A DNA stretch of 64,000 nucleotides from Verrucomicrobiota bacterium JB022. Its GTDB lineage: Bacteria > Verrucomicrobiota > Verrucomicrobiia > Opitutales > Oceanipulchritudinaceae. The stretch is taken from NCBI GenBank assembly GCA_030673845.1, contig JAUTCQ010000009.1, forward strand, positions 1 through 64,000. Direction: 5' to 3'. Both the position numbers and the translations under genes were made by a program. The number at the start of each line of letters is the position of its first letter. Position 1 is the first letter of the stretch. Shown here piece after piece: positions 61,459 to 64,000 of this stretch. The notes beneath the pieces are model-generated. The model saw only the letters and a list, made by a program, of their open reading frames with translations. It made no database searches and was not told where the DNA came from.

Positions 61459-62019
61459 TCAGAGTTGCGACCATTTTTGGCGAGGGCTCGGGGCGTCGAG
61501 CGAATCGAGGTCGTCGCGGGCAAATTCAATCGTTTGCGGCTGGCCGAGGAAGTCGAGCAGCACGGCCACCCGTTCCTGAGCGGGGAGGACGGAATTGACG
61601 ACCGCTTCGAATCCCTTGAACGGCCCATCCAGCACGATCACGCGCTCGCCTGCCACCAGCACCGGCTCATCCATTTCCGCCGGCTGGTCGCCTTGGATCT
61701 GGGCCTGTAGCTGCTTGATCACGTGCTCGGGCATGCGGGGCACGGCGTCACCGTAGGCCACGAGGTCGCGCACGCCTTTGATGGCCTTGAGCTGGCGGTA
61801 AACCTCCGGCATGCGCTCGATCCAGACGAAGAGGTAGCCCGGGAACAGCGCTTCGACAAAGCGCACCTTGCCGCGCGCGGTGTGCTTGAGATACGCCAGT
61901 CGAGGGCAAAAAGTCGGTACACCCGCCTGCAAACGCAAGAGCTGGGCTGCCAGGTGCTCGCGTTTGGGCTGAGCCTGCACGACATACCAGCCGGGCGGAC
62001 ACTTCGCTAAATCAGGCAT
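61459..62019 (-). CDS. NusG paralogue (RfaH/UpxY/LoaP-like processive antiterminator)
   Basis: 186 residues from the ATG at 62019 (MPDLAKCPPGWYVVQAQPKR). The NGN domain (about 10-105) has WYVVQAQPKREHLAAQ and LFPGYLFVWIER; the KOW domain (about 125-175) has VLVAGERVIVLDGPFKGFEA. It is distinct from housekeeping NusG by its place at the head of a long sugar operon. Such paralogues bind RNA polymerase and let it read through long operons. It probably acts in cis on the following ten genes. Confidence 0.88.
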   Translation of the reverse strand: MPDLAKCPPGWYVVQAQPKREHLAAQLLRLQAGVPTFCPRLAYLKHTARGKVRFVEALFPGYLFVWIERMPEVYRQLKAIKGVRDLVAYGDAVPRMPEHVIKQLQAQIQGDQPAEMDEPVLVAGERVIVLDGPFKGFEAVVNSVLPAQERVAVLLDFLGQPQTIEFARDDLDSLDAPSPRQKWSQL

Positions 62020-62092
62020 ACGGCGTTCGACTAGAACAGGAACCGGACCACCGGGCAAGCGCTTCGGGCAGCCCTTCTGGCCTCCGCGCACG

Positions 62093-62121
62093 AAAAAGCC
62101 CCGGCAGCATCCTCCCGGGGC
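62093..62121 (-). terminator. Terminator of the surface-protein gene
   Basis: On the minus strand GCCCCGG-(10-nt loop)-CCGGGGC is a perfect 7-bp GC-rich stem followed by five T. It lies 24 nt after the stop codon at 62145 and 74 nt before the NusG-like start, so it separates the two transcription units. Confidence 0.9.
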
Positions 62122-62144
62122 GAAAAGCGTTCCTGACTGTAACG

Positions 62145-63641
62145 CTAGTCGTTGACCATCAGCTTGGCGCCCACCGCGAAATCCCAGAAGACGCGGGTGG
62201 CATCGTTGCGGCGCATGAAGCTGAACCAGCCGGTAGTGCCCTCGTAATCGTAGATCCACATCATCGGGTAAAGCTCGGGGGTGGTGTAGACCCAGCCAAG
62301 CGTCTGGTCGTAATACACCATCGACGCGCCGCCGTCGCCTTGGCTCCACAGCCAGTGATGGTCGGGATGGTAGATCCAGGGGTAGTGTTGGCTCCAGTAG
62401 TGGCCAAACCACGGGTTGCGCATCAGGCCGTCGTGGTCGAGCGGTTCGCTGCCGGGGTAGTAGGCCAGCGCCGGGTCGATGGCTTCGTCGCTGAGCTTGA
62501 CGAAGTAGGTGGCGGAAATGTTGCCGCCATCGAAGTCCGTTTCGCCTTCCACCCGCGCGGCGAAGTTCTTGCTCGCGTTGAGGTAAAGCGGGAATTCTTC
62601 GCCCTGGAAAGTCAACACGAGGTGCTGCGCCTCGACCTCCCACACGCCCTCGGCCTGATAAGGCCCGGTCATCCCTTCGGTCATGTGGGTCGGGTAGACC
62701 GTGAAGGTGCCGTCGGCGCGCAGGTCGATCAAGTCGCGCTCGACCTCGCCGCCGCTGTAGGCGTTGGTGATCAAGTCGTCCCACAGGTAGAGCGCCGCTG
62801 CTGCCCAGGTGCCCACCACGTCGTCGGCAACAAGGCTCGTCGGTTGGCGGAGGAACACATCTTGGGTCACGAAGGTGTCGAACGTTTCTACCTCGATCCC
62901 CGCCAACAGCATGATGTCGTGCGCCGCATTGACGATGCCCATCTGGTCCGGGTTGCTCGGCATGACGAAATAGCCGCCACTGAAATTCCAGCCCACATCG
63001 CGAAACGTCAAGCCGAGCTGGTCCTCTTCATCCTCATCGGTGGTCGAGGTAAGGGCGTAATCGAGCGTGCCGTCGGCGCGGATCGTCACCATGTAGGTGC
63101 GGGCGTAAAAATCGGCGATCGTATGGAGGATCAAACCGTCGATATGGACCTCGTAGCCGGCACCGATCCAAGTCCCTGCCATGGCCTCGGCAGAGAGCGT
63201 TTCCGGGACCTTCAGCGCGACCTCGAAAAAGATGTCGCGGTCAAAGGGCTCGATCTCGTCGTCGGGAAGGGAAGTCTGGGTCGCCGGCCACAGGAGCACG
63301 TCGCCCTCGGTATTGACCCATTGGCGGATGGGCGTGCCCTCAAGGTTGGCAAAGAAAAAGCCGGTAGCGGGGCCGTGACCGAGCGTGAAGCTGCCGGATT
63401 CGGATTCGAATTCTCTGTCGTTCAGCAGATCGATCTCCGTCTGCGTAAAGGTCGAGCCGTCGACCTCGATACCGACACTATAGAAGCTGAAGAACGTGAT
63501 GTTCGTCGCGTCGCCTGTCGGTAAGTCAAAGCCTTGACCGAGAGACTGCCATTGGCCGTCCAGGTCCGGCTCTGCGAGCAACGGCGAGGTGGAAACGAGA
63601 GCGAGCGCAGCGAGAGAGGAGGCGCGGGTGATGAGTGACAT
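62145..63641 (-). CDS. Exported protein with aromatic C-terminal repeats
   Basis: 498 residues from the ATG at 63641, which starts the signal peptide (MSLITRASSLAALALVSTSP...A); the frame is open 45 nt further. The mature part has two similar sections that look like lipocalin/beta-sandwich domains (LDGQWQSLGQGF; MAGTWIGAGYEV; VVGTWAAAALYLWDD). The last ~75 residues have repeated aromatic turns: HYWSQHYPWIYHPDHHWLW then TLGWVYTTPELYPMMWIY and GTTGWFSFMRR, a pattern seen at the ends of Verrucomicrobial surface proteins. No enzyme motif is seen. A terminator follows. Confidence 0.7.
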   Translation of the reverse strand: MSLITRASSLAALALVSTSPLLAEPDLDGQWQSLGQGFDLPTGDATNITFFSFYSVGIEVDGSTFTQTEIDLLNDREFESESGSFTLGHGPATGFFFANLEGTPIRQWVNTEGDVLLWPATQTSLPDDEIEPFDRDIFFEVALKVPETLSAEAMAGTWIGAGYEVHIDGLILHTIADFYARTYMVTIRADGTLDYALTSTTDEDEEDQLGLTFRDVGWNFSGGYFVMPSNPDQMGIVNAAHDIMLLAGIEVETFDTFVTQDVFLRQPTSLVADDVVGTWAAAALYLWDDLITNAYSGGEVERDLIDLRADGTFTVYPTHMTEGMTGPYQAEGVWEVEAQHLVLTFQGEEFPLYLNASKNFAARVEGETDFDGGNISATYFVKLSDEAIDPALAYYPGSEPLDHDGLMRNPWFGHYWSQHYPWIYHPDHHWLWSQGDGGASMVYYDQTLGWVYTTPELYPMMWIYDYEGTTGWFSFMRRNDATRVFWDFAVGAKLMVND

Positions 63642-63729
63642 AGCGGCGCCAGTAATGGATCCGCCACGACGCGTTGGCAAGATCAAGCTGTAGCCATGAG
63701 GTTTTTACAGCACGTTGGCAGATCCACCA

Positions 63730-64000
63730 CTAACGCTTTTCGAAGCGATAGTGACTGACGTGCCACTGCCAGCCGTCGGCGTAGTTGAACAACTCGCTGC
63801 AGGCGAGGTAGAACATGCGCCAGCGTTGGAACCAAAGCTTTGCCTCACGTTCTCCTCCGTAAGTTTCCTCGAAGAGCGGCATGATCTGCGCCCGTGCCGC
63901 ATCGTGCCTTTGCAGCCAGGCCTCCAGCGTGCGGGAATAATGCTGCCCGTTGACGCGCCAGTGGCCGGCAATCCGCAAGTCGTCCTGGTAGCGCAGCAGC
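63730..64000 (-). CDS. Cyclopropane-fatty-acyl-phospholipid synthase, C-terminal part
   Basis: About 89 codons up to the right edge; the 5' part is outside the window. The piece reads LLRYQDDLRIAGHWRVNGQH, then YSRTLEAWLQRHDAA, RWRMFYLACSELFNY and ends WHVSHYRFEKR. This is the typical C-terminus of the SAM-dependent CFA synthase family, which methylenates double bonds in membrane lipids. Start, SAM-binding site and catalytic residues are not visible here. Confidence 0.85.
   Translation of the reverse strand, partial: LLRYQDDLRIAGHWRVNGQHYSRTLEAWLQRHDAARAQIMPLFEETYGGEREAKLWFQRWRMFYLACSELFNYADGWQWHVSHYRFEKR

Overview
The window looks like chromosomal DNA of a high-GC, Gram-negative member of the Verrucomicrobiota, most likely the Opitutales/Puniceicoccales group. 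This is inferred from family content, not from a marker gene. It carries two TonB receptors, one with the FELSPFEV-type TonB box and ~1,180-residue length common in Opitutus relatives. It also has a propeller-type sensor kinase, an exosortase fused to an EpsI domain, a repeat protein of WxxxLPxGxxR units, and a surface protein ending in YPWIYHP-like aromatic repeats.

Left part (1-19.4 kb): a polymorphic-toxin island. One giant Sec-exported Rhs/YD protein (about 4,400 residues, minus strand) carries duplicated N-terminal low-complexity repeats, five cadherin-like repeats, a fibro-slime (PA14-like) domain, three LamG-like modules, PKD/Ig-like domains, the YD shell and a variable C-terminal tip. 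Its putative immunity gene follows 3 nt later. Downstream lie two displaced tip modules. Each has a partial, degraded copy of the Rhs core joined at DPSGMF to a different tip and followed at once by a different putative immunity gene. One tip is a NucA/NucB-like DNase with an SMI1/KNR4-type immunity protein. The other is an unrecognised glycine-rich tip with a small four-helix membrane protein. A complete IS5-family element (849 bp, TA duplication) sits beyond the last module.

Middle part (19.4-42.4 kb): ordinary metabolic and regulatory genes. These are an AraC/PchR-like regulator convergent with a TonB receptor; a signal-anchored repeat protein; tRNA-Ser(GCU); a second TonB receptor divergent from a sensor kinase/NarL-type regulator pair, with a perfect palindrome between them; a Tat-exported LysM amidase; and a zinc-dependent alcohol dehydrogenase whose N-terminus resembles a microcompartment-targeting helix. 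They continue with an OFA-type MFS transporter broken by one frameshift, tRNA-Tyr(GUA), a DUF2721 membrane protein, a THI5/NMT1-type ABC transporter operon, and an exosortase-EpsI fusion.

Right part (42.3-62.0 kb): an exopolysaccharide export and assembly region. Two minus-strand operons are present. One is beta-barrel, Wza-like export protein, Wzc-like tyrosine kinase, and O-antigen-ligase/TPR protein. The other is eleven tightly overlapping genes led by a NusG paralogue, followed by two GT2 and five GT4-like glycosyltransferases, a Wzy-like polymerase, a hexapeptide acyltransferase and a TPR protein. No flippase or initiating sugar-phosphate transferase is seen here. A putative surface protein and the C-terminal end of a cyclopropane-fatty-acid synthase close the window.
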